This document shows, piece by piece, positions 46,133-54,986 of a DNA stretch of 54,986 bases. A program made the position numbers and the translations under genes. Each line of letters starts with the position of its first letter. The first letter of the stretch is position 1. The notes under the pieces were generated by a model. The model saw only the letters and a program-made list of their open reading frames with translations. It ran no database searches and had not been told where the DNA came from. Origin of the DNA: Candidatus Cloacimonadota bacterium (GTDB taxonomy: Bacteria > Cloacimonadota > Cloacimonadia > Cloacimonadales > JAJBBL01); assembly GCA_019429305.1 (NCBI GenBank), contig JAHYIR010000011.1, positions 1 to 54,986 of the forward strand. Reading direction: 5' to 3'.

Positions 46133-46162
46133 TCTGATGTTTATTATCTAAAAATTTCAACC

Positions 46163-47368
46163 TTAAGAGCTTCTATCTAGCTCAACTGCATCAAATGATA
46201 TCATAAAAGTTCTGTTTCCTCGCAGTACTTCCAACTCTATCTTATCACCAACAGCTATTTCAGAGATAGCTATTTCAGTATCGTTCATATTACGAATATT
46301 GAAATTATCTATCCTCCTGATAATATCACCCCGTTGTAAACCTGCTGCTGCAGCCGGGCTATTGTTATCCAGAATACTGACAATAACACCATTCAAGTCT
46401 GAAAGACCCAGATAAGAAGCAATCATTGGATTGAGATCCTGAACACCGAAACCAAACCAAATCTCCCTTCTTCTTCCATACTTGATGATCTCATTAGTAA
46501 TTCTCTTGACCCTATCAATAGGGATTGCAAACCCAAGCCCGATATTGCCCCCCGATTCCGAAAAGATAAAAGTATTGATCCCGATAATCTCACCCAAAAT
46601 ATTTATTAACGGTCCGCCACTGTTACCGGGATTAATAGCGGCATCCGTTTGGATCATTCCTTGATAGATCTTGCCGCCCGTATCTTGTGAAAAGTTGCGG
46701 TTAGTTGCCGAGATAACCCCCACAGAAACACTCGGTTTGCTATCTTTAATAAGAAAAGCATAAGGATTGCCAATAGCAATTGCTGTCTCTCCCAATAATA
46801 GATCTGAGGAACTACCAAACCGGGCAGAGGTCAAACCTTCTGCTTCAATTTTCAAGATCGCAATGTCTAAAACACTGTCCATTCCAACTATTTGGGCTTC
46901 ATATTGTCTTTGATCCTGAAGAATAACTTTGATCTGTGTTGCCCCTTCAACTACATGTGAGTTCGTCACAATGTATCCCTCAGGGTTAAAGATAATACCG
47001 GAGCCGATACTCTGCACTTCCCTCCTATAGGGTCGGTAATCAAAGAAACCGAAGAAAGGATTATCAAATGGATTAGTATAACGACGAACTATCTGAGTTT
47101 TAATGACATTAACACTGACAACTGTCGGTTCGGTCATCTTCACAGCTTTAGTCACTGCATTGGTTCTGGTTAGTTGATACTCATCACTATCCCTCAGTCG
47201 TTCTTGTTGCACCGGATAGGTTGTGATCATCTCCTCACGGTTATTAGTATAAAAGTCCGCCGGAACATTATTAAGGGATTTATCGGTACGATCTGAGAAT
47301 ACTTGATAAAAAATCAGATTTATTATGATCACGATTAATACTGTCATGATTATGTTTGTTGTTTTCAC
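46163..47368 (-). CDS. degP: Periplasmic serine protease, HtrA/DegP family
   Basis: A 401-residue protease that degrades or refolds damaged envelope proteins. An N-terminal helix (IIMTVLIVIIINLIF) anchors or exports it. The catalytic triad is visible as His in IVTNSHVVEG, Asp in LDIAILKIE and Ser in INPGNSGGPL. One PDZ domain follows (LGLSDLNGVIVSILDNNSPAAAAGL). One PDZ suggests a DegS-like layout. I chose GTG 47368 with AGGAG seven bases upstream; the upstream GTG at 47383 overlaps that site. Confidence 0.9.
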   Translation of the reverse strand: MKTTNIIMTVLIVIIINLIFYQVFSDRTDKSLNNVPADFYTNNREEMITTYPVQQERLRDSDEYQLTRTNAVTKAVKMTEPTVVSVNVIKTQIVRRYTNPFDNPFFGFFDYRPYRREVQSIGSGIIFNPEGYIVTNSHVVEGATQIKVILQDQRQYEAQIVGMDSVLDIAILKIEAEGLTSARFGSSSDLLLGETAIAIGNPYAFLIKDSKPSVSVGVISATNRNFSQDTGGKIYQGMIQTDAAINPGNSGGPLINILGEIIGINTFIFSESGGNIGLGFAIPIDRVKRITNEIIKYGRRREIWFGFGVQDLNPMIASYLGLSDLNGVIVSILDNNSPAAAAGLQRGDIIRRIDNFNIRNMNDTEIAISEIAVGDKIELEVLRGNRTFMISFDAVELDRSS

Positions 47369-47414
47369 TTTGATTCTCCTCACTAATAAACTTTAAATCA
47401 GTAATCTAAGATGA

Positions 47415-48443
47415 TTACTCCTCAATATAATCCATAATTGTCTGTTGATTATTTAACGGCTTAATCCCGAAATGTTTATATGTTTTAAAGGATGTCTTTC
47501 TTCCCTGGGGGGTCCTTTCCAGAAATCCTTGCTGTACAAGATACGGCTCATAGATCTCCTCAATCGTCCCCGGATCTTCTCCAACAGCTACAGCCAAAGT
47601 CTTTAAGCCAACTGGTCCACCATGATAGTTTTCAATAATCGTCATCAGGATACGTTTATCCATATCATCTAAACCGGCATGATCTACATTAAGCATCTTC
47701 AAAGCTTTGATGGCTATATCTTGAGTGATAATCCCGTCCCCCTTTATCTGGGCATAATCTCTGACCCGGCGTAAAAGACGATTAGCGACTCGCGGTGTAC
47801 CTCTGCTTCTGCGAGCCAGTTCTATCGTCCCTTCTTCTTCGATCGGGATCTTGAGTAGTTTGGCTGAACGGTTGATGATCTTTTCTATACTCGCCTGATC
47901 ATAATAATCTAATCTTAAGGTAATGCCGAATCTTGCTCTCAGTGGTGAGGTCAGCAGACCGGCTCTTGTTGTAGCTCCGATCAGAGTAAAGGGTTCCAGA
48001 TCTATCCGAAAAGAGCGGGCATTAGGTCCGCTATCTATAATTATCTCTATTCTAAAATCTTCTATTGCTGGATAGAGATACTCTTCAACCACATGATTCA
48101 AACGGTGGATCTCATCGATAAAGAATGTATCATTCCTCTGTAGGTTGGTCAAAACTCCGGTCAGGTCAGAAGGTTTTTCCAAAACAGGACCTGACGATAC
48201 TTTGATCTCGACATCAAGTTCATTAGCAATGATATGTGCCAGTGTGGTCTTGCCTAAACCTGGAGGACCGTAAAAGAGAATATGATCTAAGGGCTCTCCC
48301 CGTCTTTTAGTTGCCTCAATCGAAATGGATAAAATTTCTTTCAACTGTTCCTGTCCGACAAAGTCTTTTAGTGTCTTGGGACGCAGAGTCCTGTCAAATT
48401 CGATCTCTTCCATCAACTCATTCGGTGTTGTTATTCTTTCCAT
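47415..48443 (-). CDS. ruvB: Holliday junction branch migration helicase RuvB
   Basis: RuvB is the AAA+ motor of the RuvAB complex that moves Holliday junctions. From ATG 48443 it has 342 residues. Motifs are RPKTLKDFVGQEQLKE, Walker A GPPGLGKTTLA, Walker B FIDEIHRLN, sensor 1 TLIGATTRAG and the arginine finger region GTPRVANRLLRR. AAGGAAAG lies before ATG 48443. Upstream is mnmE; ruvA and ruvC are not in the window. Confidence 0.95.
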   Translation of the reverse strand: MERITTPNELMEEIEFDRTLRPKTLKDFVGQEQLKEILSISIEATKRRGEPLDHILFYGPPGLGKTTLAHIIANELDVEIKVSSGPVLEKPSDLTGVLTNLQRNDTFFIDEIHRLNHVVEEYLYPAIEDFRIEIIIDSGPNARSFRIDLEPFTLIGATTRAGLLTSPLRARFGITLRLDYYDQASIEKIINRSAKLLKIPIEEEGTIELARRSRGTPRVANRLLRRVRDYAQIKGDGIITQDIAIKALKMLNVDHAGLDDMDKRILMTIIENYHGGPVGLKTLAVAVGEDPGTIEEIYEPYLVQQGFLERTPQGRKTSFKTYKHFGIKPLNNQQTIMDYIEE

Positions 48444-48459
48444 CTTTCTTTCCTTATGA

Positions 48460-49848
48460 CTACTTACCGATGCAAAAGTCTGCAAATATTCTGTTCAGCA
48501 TATCATCGGTCGTGATCTTACCTATAATTTCTTCTAAAGCAGCACTTGCCTCTTTCAGGTCAAATGCTGTGAATTCGTGTCCGAGATTATAGTCAAGAGA
48601 CTTTATGGCATGTTCTATGCCTCTAATGCTCTTCTCTACTGCCTCGATCTGCCTCAGGTTTGAGAGAATTCCTGAATCTATCATGTCATCGGTTATACTC
48701 ATACCACCGATCATTCTCTCTTTTATTACATCTATTCCCTGACCTGTTTTTACCGAGCAAATAATAAAACCTTGTTCCTTATATTCGTCAATCTTTTCTT
48801 TGTCTATAATATCTGCCTTGTTTAGTACTTTTATCACTCTCGGGTCTTCTTTGTTGAACCCTTGTAGCTCAAATTCATTGGATGATTGTGAACCATCTTC
48901 AATATATACAACCTGCTCAGCTTGTTTGATAAGTTCCTGGGTTCTTGCTATACCTAATATTTCAACCTCTTCTGTTGCAGCCCTTAACCCGGCAGTATCG
49001 TATAATTTGACCAAATAGCCGTCTATAGAGAGTGATTCTTCCAAATAATCCCTTGTAGTACCTGGTATAGAGGTAACTATAGCGCGTTCTGTTGTTAATA
49101 AATAGTTAAACAGACTCGATTTGCCGACATTAGGGGCTCCTGTCAGACAGACCTTTAACCCCTCTCTGATTATCATCCCCTCTTTTCCGGTAGCTAACAG
49201 CTTTTCCAGATCCTTTTGCAGAAGAAGAAGATTTAATCTCAGCTTGTCGGTATTGATCTCAGGCAGATCCTGCTCACTGAAATCGATCTCCAGTTCCAGC
49301 TCGATCCGATAAGAGGTAAGTTCGTCGAGCAACTTGGCAATTTTTTTATAGAGACTACCTTCGAGTTGACTCAATGCTGCATGATGTGCGAATTCTGTCC
49401 GGGCATTGAGCAGATCACCAACTGCCTCAGCTCTGGTAAGATCAATTCTATTATTGAAAAAAGCCCTTCGGGTAAATTCCCCCGGTTTAGCTATCCTTGC
49501 TTTTTTTAGGATGAGTTGTATGATCTCCCTAACAATAAAAGGGTTACAATGACAGGAAATCTCAATAACATCTTCGCCAGTGTAACTGTGAGGTGCTTCA
49601 TAGAAAGATAAGATAACTTCATCTATTTTCTTCTCATTATCGGTTATGATGCCAAAGAGACGTTTTTTTATCTTGAGATATTCTCTCGATAAGCTGCTCT
49701 GATCTTTCATACTCCGAAAAAGAGGAATAACGGCATCAATTGCCTGCTCCCCACTTACTCTTATAACAGCTAATGCTCCCTTTCCCATGGGTGTTGACAG
49801 GGCGACAATGGTATCAAAGAGAGAGTTGTGTAAATCGGTAGTGCTCAT
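48460..49848 (-). CDS. mnmE: tRNA modification GTPase MnmE
   Basis: MnmE, with MnmG, modifies the wobble uridine of several tRNAs. The 462-residue protein has the N-terminal folate-binding domain (DTIVALSTPMGKGALAVIRVSG, about 12-33). A helical domain carries the inserted G domain with P-loop GAPNVGKSSLFNYL and GTTRDYLEE. It ends with the family's CIGK motif. The start at 49848 has a weak ribosome site. It lies 16 bases before ruvB. Confidence 0.95.
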   Translation of the reverse strand: MSTTDLHNSLFDTIVALSTPMGKGALAVIRVSGEQAIDAVIPLFRSMKDQSSLSREYLKIKKRLFGIITDNEKKIDEVILSFYEAPHSYTGEDVIEISCHCNPFIVREIIQLILKKARIAKPGEFTRRAFFNNRIDLTRAEAVGDLLNARTEFAHHAALSQLEGSLYKKIAKLLDELTSYRIELELEIDFSEQDLPEINTDKLRLNLLLLQKDLEKLLATGKEGMIIREGLKVCLTGAPNVGKSSLFNYLLTTERAIVTSIPGTTRDYLEESLSIDGYLVKLYDTAGLRAATEEVEILGIARTQELIKQAEQVVYIEDGSQSSNEFELQGFNKEDPRVIKVLNKADIIDKEKIDEYKEQGFIICSVKTGQGIDVIKERMIGGMSITDDMIDSGILSNLRQIEAVEKSIRGIEHAIKSLDYNLGHEFTAFDLKEASAALEEIIGKITTDDMLNRIFADFCIGK

Positions 49849-49891
49849 AAATTGATCTATTAAAAATTATATTTCACTGAAACTGTTGAGT

Positions 49892-51763
49892 TTATAAATG
49901 TAATTTAGCAAGCTTGCTCTGTAGATCACTAAATATCTTCTCCGGAGTCAGATTTATCATCTCTTTTAATTCGTTCGTCTTACCGTGGGGGATGAACATA
50001 TCGGGCAATCCATAAGAAAAGACCGGGATCCGTTCTGATGAAAAATAGCTGCAGATTGAACTGCCAAATCCTCCGATAAGTGCATTTTCTTCTATAGTTA
50101 CCACAACATCAACATCCTTTTTCAGTTTCCCTAAAACTTCTAAATCAAGAGGCTTAAGAAATCTGGCATTTATCAACCACGGGTCGAGTTTATTCTCTTT
50201 GCACTTTTTATGAAGCTCCTCAGCCATTAAATAACCTGTACCGATGCCCAGAAGAGCTATCTTTTCCCCTTTTTCCATTATTTCGAACTTACCGGGGATT
50301 ATCTCCGTTCTCAATTCTCCTTTATAGAGTGCCTTCCCTCTCGGATAACGGATCGCTACCGGTCCATCCTTATATTCATAGGCAAACTGCAACATCGCTT
50401 CCAGCTCTTCGGCAGAAGAGGGAGCCATTACTATCAAATTGGGTATAAAATTAAGATAGGAGAGATCAAAAGCACCCTGATGAGTAGCTCCGTCTTCTCC
50501 TACTATTCCTGCCCTGTCCAGACAGAAGACCACCGGCAACTTCTGTAAGGCAGTATCATGAATGATCTGATCAAGGGCTCTTTGCATAAAGGTTGAATAT
50601 ACGGCAACAAAGGGTTTGAAACCTTGTACTGCCAGACCGCCGGCAAAAGTTACCGAATGCTGCTCTGCTATTCCGACATCAAAGAACCTATCGGGAAATT
50701 TCGTCTCGAATCCTGAAAGCCCCGTCCCTTCACTCATCGCTGCTGTAATAGCTATCACATCTTCATTTTTTTCTGCTAACTTACACAAGTAATTACCAAA
50801 TACTTCCGAATAACTTATATCGCTTTTGCCGACAGACTCTCCTGTTTTTTCATGATATGGTCCGACACCATGAAATTTAGTCGAATTATCTTCAGCGAAA
50901 CAGCAACCTTTCCCCTTCTGAGTCACTACGTGGATCAGGACAGGACCGATCATGTTGTTCTTTACATCATTTAAAATTTTAACCATCCTGCCGATATTAT
51001 GCCCGTCAATAGGTCCTACATACTTAAAACCGAGGTCTTCAAAAATGATATTTGGCACGAGTATGTTGATCAAACTCTCTTCCAACTTCTTTGCTCCGTA
51101 TAGGAAAGGATTTTTGATCTTTTTAGGGAGATGGTTCTGGGCAAGCTCCCAGACCTGCTTCTTGAGTAAATTATACGATTTGCTGACCATCATGTTGGAG
51201 AGATAATCCTGTAATGCACCGACATTCTTGGAGATGGACATGGTATTATCGTTCAGAATCACTATCAATTCCTTTTGTAGATGTCCGGCATGATTTAGAG
51301 CTTCAAAAGACATACCTCCGGTTAAAGCACCATCACCAATAACAGCGATCATTTTCTGCTTGTTATTCTTCAATTCCTCAGCAACGGAAATTCCCAAAGC
51401 TGCTGATATGGAAGTGCTGCTATGTCCAACACTAAAAGCATCATAAGGACTTTCGAATATATTATTAAAGCCACTGATTCCGCCTAATTGTCGTAAAGTG
51501 TCGAACTGCTCATTCCTGCCAGTCAGGATCTTATAGGCATAAGACTGATGTCCGACATCCCAGACAACACGATTCTTCATCGGATCAAAGACCTTTAACA
51601 GAGAAACAGCAATATCGGTTGCTCCTAAACTCGGTGCTAAATGACCTCCGGTCTTAGCAGTAACTGCTATTATTCTCTGTCGAACTTCATCTGCCAATTG
51701 TTCTAACTGACTAAAATTTAATCTTCGGATATCATCCGGACTCTTGATTGTTTCTAATATCAT
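49892..51763 (-). CDS. dxs: 1-deoxy-D-xylulose-5-phosphate synthase
   Basis: Dxs condenses pyruvate with glyceraldehyde 3-phosphate, first step of the MEP isoprenoid pathway; it needs thiamine diphosphate. The 623 residues include GGHLAPSLG, SVGHSSTSISAALG, the ThDP/Mg site IGDGALTGGMSFEALNHAG, and VGIAEQHSVTFAGGLAVQG. DRAGIVGEDGATHQGAFDLS follows later. AGGAAAGC precedes ATG 51763. Its product also feeds thiamine and pyridoxal synthesis in many bacteria. Confidence 0.96.
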   Translation of the reverse strand: MILETIKSPDDIRRLNFSQLEQLADEVRQRIIAVTAKTGGHLAPSLGATDIAVSLLKVFDPMKNRVVWDVGHQSYAYKILTGRNEQFDTLRQLGGISGFNNIFESPYDAFSVGHSSTSISAALGISVAEELKNNKQKMIAVIGDGALTGGMSFEALNHAGHLQKELIVILNDNTMSISKNVGALQDYLSNMMVSKSYNLLKKQVWELAQNHLPKKIKNPFLYGAKKLEESLINILVPNIIFEDLGFKYVGPIDGHNIGRMVKILNDVKNNMIGPVLIHVVTQKGKGCCFAEDNSTKFHGVGPYHEKTGESVGKSDISYSEVFGNYLCKLAEKNEDVIAITAAMSEGTGLSGFETKFPDRFFDVGIAEQHSVTFAGGLAVQGFKPFVAVYSTFMQRALDQIIHDTALQKLPVVFCLDRAGIVGEDGATHQGAFDLSYLNFIPNLIVMAPSSAEELEAMLQFAYEYKDGPVAIRYPRGKALYKGELRTEIIPGKFEIMEKGEKIALLGIGTGYLMAEELHKKCKENKLDPWLINARFLKPLDLEVLGKLKKDVDVVVTIEENALIGGFGSSICSYFSSERIPVFSYGLPDMFIPHGKTNELKEMINLTPEKIFSDLQSKLAKLHL

Positions 51764-51941
51764 AGCTTTCCTGTTAATTTACGGTTCTTTAGTACTTATT
51801 ACTGAGCAATATCTCCTGATAAATTGTCAACTAATTAATCTTGTTTGAACATACCATCCACCTGTTTCCTTTGTTAAGGATAAAATGTCGATCTGATATT
51901 TCATATATGATTAGTCAGGTAGTTAAACCCATTATATCTTT

Positions 51942-52010
51942 TTGTCACCCTGAGTGATTTCAGAAAAGCTTCTTGCTATATTGCCTGAAATTGTGTCGAA
52001 GGGTCACCAA
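51942..52010. repeat. Degenerate TGTCACCCTGAG inverted-repeat element
   Basis: TTGTCACCCTGAGTGATTTC on the left and CTGAAATTGTGTCGAAGGGT with CACCAA on the right form imperfect inverted arms. The left arm resembles the one at 6005. The 515-base gap 51764-52278 has no convincing gene; a further repeat-like stretch lies at about 52078-52125. Confidence 0.5.
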
Positions 52011-52278
52011 AACAAGATCATGTGATCCTTTTCTTTCTTATCCCTCGATACATTCTACTCCAATTAGATAAACCTCTTTCAGTGGAGAGATTCAATTCGA
52101 TGCAGAACAATCGGAATGACAGAAAAGCTTTAAGTGATTTATATAGACAATTATTCAACTTTTCCCATTGCGATAACAGCTTAGAATCCATCAAGCGAGT
52201 GGGATCTATTTCTATCTTTTAAGCACCGGAGATGATATCGAATACCGGAAAATGTTTCACCTCAAGTAGAATGTTCTA

Positions 52279-53190
52279 TCAGTCACCCTGCTGCAGCTCA
52301 TAGATCAAGAAATCATCTTCTTGTTCCCAACTCTTCATTTCCAGCTTTTGAGCTATCTCCATAAAAAAGGGTGTTGTTGGAAACTTGGTCTCTATTTGTT
52401 CATGTCCCAGCCGGGCAGATTCTAACTTTACATACTCAAACAGCTCTTTCGCTATCTCCAGATCTTTGGTTTCCAAGAGAGAGATAGTCGTATATGATCT
52501 ATTAGAGATATTCGTGTCATAGAGAACCGCTCCGACTATCTTTCCGGCTCTCTTGATGACAAAATGCTGCCCTGTATCATAGAAAAATTCTCTGATCATC
52601 TCTCTGGAATATGGATAGGCAGTCCAGCTGAGACAGAGAAAGTTTTTAGAGAGCTTTAAATACTTCGACTTTTCGATATAGTCACACAATTCAGTGAAGG
52701 AGACCTCTGCTCTGTCGATCTTATCTTTGACTATTTTCCTAAGCAATCTATTCTGCTCTCTTTTTTTGATCTCATAGTACTTGTTGGACATCGTATGGAT
52801 CACTCTGAAACCAGCATTTTCCGATAGTTTGCGCGACTGCACATTACCAAAATAGGTCGCAAAGCGGATCGATCTGATGTTCTTTCTCCGCTTCAGCTTT
52901 TTTAAATAATAGGCATTTATAGCTTTACCAACACCATGCAATTTTGCTTGCGGATCAGCTCGCAACCCTTCCAGCCAGACATCTGTATCAGTTAGATAGG
53001 TTAACTTCCCCATACCAACGATCTTACCCTCATATAACAGAGCGGTGAACTCACCCTTCTTATCATTTACCCAGATATCAAATATCGACGGTATATAATC
53101 ATCACCTTCCCATATCCGACTGCAGATATCGGTAATTATCTCTTTATCTTCAGGTCTCACCCTTCTGATCTCAAACTTATTCATCCCCAT
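52279..53190 (-). CDS. GNAT-type acetyltransferase, probably two-domain
   Basis: A 303-residue protein with a GNAT fold in its first half: IRRVRPEDKEIITDICSRIW, FTALLYEGKIVGMGKLTYL and LRADPQAKLHGVGKAINAYYL (acetyl-CoA site region) followed by RKLSENAGFRVIHTMSNKYYE. The second half may be a degenerate second GNAT unit (VIKRAGKIVGAVLYDTN). The substrate is unknown. ATG 53190 and ATG 53184 are both possible. It lies 95 bases after the ABC exporter on the same strand. Confidence 0.75.
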   Translation of the reverse strand: MGMNKFEIRRVRPEDKEIITDICSRIWEGDDYIPSIFDIWVNDKKGEFTALLYEGKIVGMGKLTYLTDTDVWLEGLRADPQAKLHGVGKAINAYYLKKLKRRKNIRSIRFATYFGNVQSRKLSENAGFRVIHTMSNKYYEIKKREQNRLLRKIVKDKIDRAEVSFTELCDYIEKSKYLKLSKNFLCLSWTAYPYSREMIREFFYDTGQHFVIKRAGKIVGAVLYDTNISNRSYTTISLLETKDLEIAKELFEYVKLESARLGHEQIETKFPTTPFFMEIAQKLEMKSWEQEDDFLIYELQQGD

Positions 53191-53285
53191 TTATTTCTAC
53201 CTTGTTAATGATTTCTACATCGGTTGCTTCTTTTATTAGTCTGCATCTCTGTTTCAATCAGTGTTAATTCGTGGATGGTCCTTTT

Positions 53286-54986
53286 TCATGCTTCCTGTGA
53301 GAGGATCCTGTCACCTTCCTCGGTCAGGAATTGATTCATATAGAGCTGGAAATATTTCCCCTTCTGCTTCATCAACTCTTTATGCGTACCCATCTCCACG
53401 ATCTCGCCTTTATGCATGAGCACTATCCTGTCAGCTGATCTGATCGTCGAGAGCCGGTGTGCAACTATGATACTTGTTCTCCCTACTAATACTCTATGCA
53501 GTGCCTGCTGCACCAGCTGCTCGGTTTCGGTATCTATGGAGGCAGTCGCTTCATCCAGAATAAGGAGTGCCGGATCTGCCAGAACGACTCTGGCAAAAGA
53601 GATCAGCTGCCTCTGTCCTGTGGAGAGTAAACTACCTGACTCTCCAACCTTATAATCATAACCCTTCGGCAGATTGATAATAAAATCGTGTGCTGAGACA
53701 AGCTTCGCTGCCTCTTCTATCTCCTCGTCCGTAGCATCCAGCTTTCCATAACGGATATTATCTCTTACTGTTCCCTGAAACAGGTGCGGTACCTGCTGTA
53801 CATAACCCAGTTGGGAATGGATCCACTCCTGTGGCATTTGGTTCAATTCAACACCATCAATCTTTATCTTACCTTTCTGAGGTTCGTAGAATCTGCAGAT
53901 CAGATTGACCAGTGTCGTCTTTCCTGTTCCCGTCTCCCCTACCAGTGCGATCGTCTCTCCCTCTTTGATATGCAGCGAAAAGTCCTGAAATACCGGCTTA
54001 CCCTCTTTATAGGCAAAATAGATGTTTTCGATCTCGATCTCACACTTCATCCTCTTCTGTGACCACTCTTCACTGTATGGTATGGAGTCCTCGATCTTCG
54101 GTTTGAGTTCCAAAAGAGAAAATACTCTTTCGGCAGCTGCCTGAGCATTCTGCATCTCAGCAAAGATCTGTGCCAGATGAGACACCGGATCAAAGAACTG
54201 CAACGTGTAGCTGATAAAAGCTACAAAAGTTCCATACCCTATTACCTCAGCTAAAACCTGTCTCCCACCAAACCAGATGACCAATCCTGTTGCAATAGTA
54301 GATATGACGAGCACGATCGGCATGAAGAGTGCCGACCTAACAGCTGCTTTCACTGAATAACGGTACATTGATCTGTTGAGTTCTTGGAATTCTCCCAGGT
54401 TTGCCTCTTCCCTGACCAGCGTCTTTGTCGTCTTCGCTCCGTGAATACCCTCACCGAAGCTGTTCGTTATCTGCGAATTATATCTTCTGACCTGACGATA
54501 ATTTCTCAGAATAGTGATCTGAAATTTTCCAGCTATGTAAATGAGCAAGGGAACTAATGCCAACGCCAGTAAAGCCAGCTTCCAGTTGAGAATGAACATG
54601 AAGGTTGCCATCAGGATCATCAATGCCCCACCCCAAACGAAATCTACTATCCCCCAGGCAATAACATCACCCAGCCGGGATATATCAGAAGTGAGCCGGG
54701 CTACGATCCAGCCGGTCGGGGTTCGGTCAAAATAGGCAAATTCCATCTCCTGCAACCGTTTATAGCACTTGCGTCTGAGATTGAAGTTCAGACCGGTCTC
54801 TATCTTACCGGCAACTGCTATCAGCAACAAGACACCAAACGATTGGAACAGCACCAGCACAATATAAAAAAGACCAAACCAGAATAACCCCTGATATTCC
54901 TGAGGAACGATAAAATTATCAATTGCATATCGGGTAAGAAGCGGTGTGATAGCATCAGCTCCTGCCAGAAAGAGCATTACCAGTCC
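53286..54986 (-). CDS. ABC exporter, fused permease and ATPase (5' end outside window)
   Basis: This half-transporter of the lipid/multidrug exporter type is open to the window edge; about 566 residues are visible and a short N-terminal part is missing. The first ~300 residues hold membrane helices. The ATPase has Walker A GETGTGKTT, the Q-loop YVQQVPHLFQGT, signature LSTGQRQL (Thr replaces the usual Gly in LSGGQ), Walker B LLILDEATASID and the H-loop AHRLSTI. It probably works as a dimer, perhaps with a second half-transporter upstream of the window. Substrate unknown. Confidence 0.92.
   Translation of the reverse strand, partial: GLVMLFLAGADAITPLLTRYAIDNFIVPQEYQGLFWFGLFYIVLVLFQSFGVLLLIAVAGKIETGLNFNLRRKCYKRLQEMEFAYFDRTPTGWIVARLTSDISRLGDVIAWGIVDFVWGGALMILMATFMFILNWKLALLALALVPLLIYIAGKFQITILRNYRQVRRYNSQITNSFGEGIHGAKTTKTLVREEANLGEFQELNRSMYRYSVKAAVRSALFMPIVLVISTIATGLVIWFGGRQVLAEVIGYGTFVAFISYTLQFFDPVSHLAQIFAEMQNAQAAAERVFSLLELKPKIEDSIPYSEEWSQKRMKCEIEIENIYFAYKEGKPVFQDFSLHIKEGETIALVGETGTGKTTLVNLICRFYEPQKGKIKIDGVELNQMPQEWIHSQLGYVQQVPHLFQGTVRDNIRYGKLDATDEEIEEAAKLVSAHDFIINLPKGYDYKVGESGSLLSTGQRQLISFARVVLADPALLILDEATASIDTETEQLVQQALHRVLVGRTSIIVAHRLSTIRSADRIVLMHKGEIVEMGTHKELMKQKGKYFQLYMNQFLTEEGDRILSQEA

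Overview
The window looks like a chromosomal segment of an AT-rich, Gram-negative anaerobe of the FCB group. Candidatus Cloacimonadota is my best guess, by inference. Three secreted proteins end in the type IX secretion sorting module (YPNPFNPGTNIRFEL, then a WDG...SG.F.YR region). Lipoproteins and a TonB-dependent receptor show an outer membrane. Carbamate kinase, PEP carboxykinase and class I aldolase fit a life on amino acids with gluconeogenesis. No rRNA, CRISPR array or prophage was seen.

Layout. 1-1617: end of the F1 ATP synthase operon (atpD partial, atpC). 1757-4587: a TPR lipoprotein, then carbamate kinase and a COG2403 P-loop protein on the minus strand. 4789-4842: a 54-bp perfect palindrome ahead of a DAHP synthase. 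6286-11552: three sorting-domain proteins and a small membrane ORF. 11886-18582: a complete tRNA-Lys gene, a glycan-metabolism cluster (small protein, GT4 fused to a helical domain, GH130, GT4, and a convergent second GH130), then a copy of the tRNA-Lys 3' end; this resembles a tRNA-anchored genomic island. 18885-20304: a complete IS256-type insertion sequence. 20485-33481: a long minus-strand run, namely the translation/transcription operon rimP-nusA-ylxR-ylxQ-infB-rbfA-nrnA-truB-ribF followed by a membrane protein, radA and a zinc/cadmium-type P-type ATPase.

33754-39305: a HAD phosphatase, then a plus-strand operon of DUF3795, MobB-like protein, small kinase-fold protein and class I aldolase, facing a divergent PEP carboxykinase. 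39557-41713: rpmA, rplU and RNase G. 41834-42184: four tRNA genes (initiator Met, a CAT tRNA, Arg-TCT, His-GTG). 42315-46132: a candidate structured leader RNA, a lipoprotein, a TonB-dependent receptor and another lipoprotein. 46163-54986: HtrA protease, ruvB, mnmE, dxs, a GNAT-type protein and a truncated ABC exporter, all on the minus strand.

Most promising for new biology: the tRNA-bounded GT4/GH130 cluster with its small leading gene, the three-way-junction RNA ahead of the lipoprotein/TonB pair, the 54-bp palindrome, the DUF3795-MobB-kinase operon, and the divergent PEP carboxykinase. All functional statements rest on reading motifs by eye; no database search was run.
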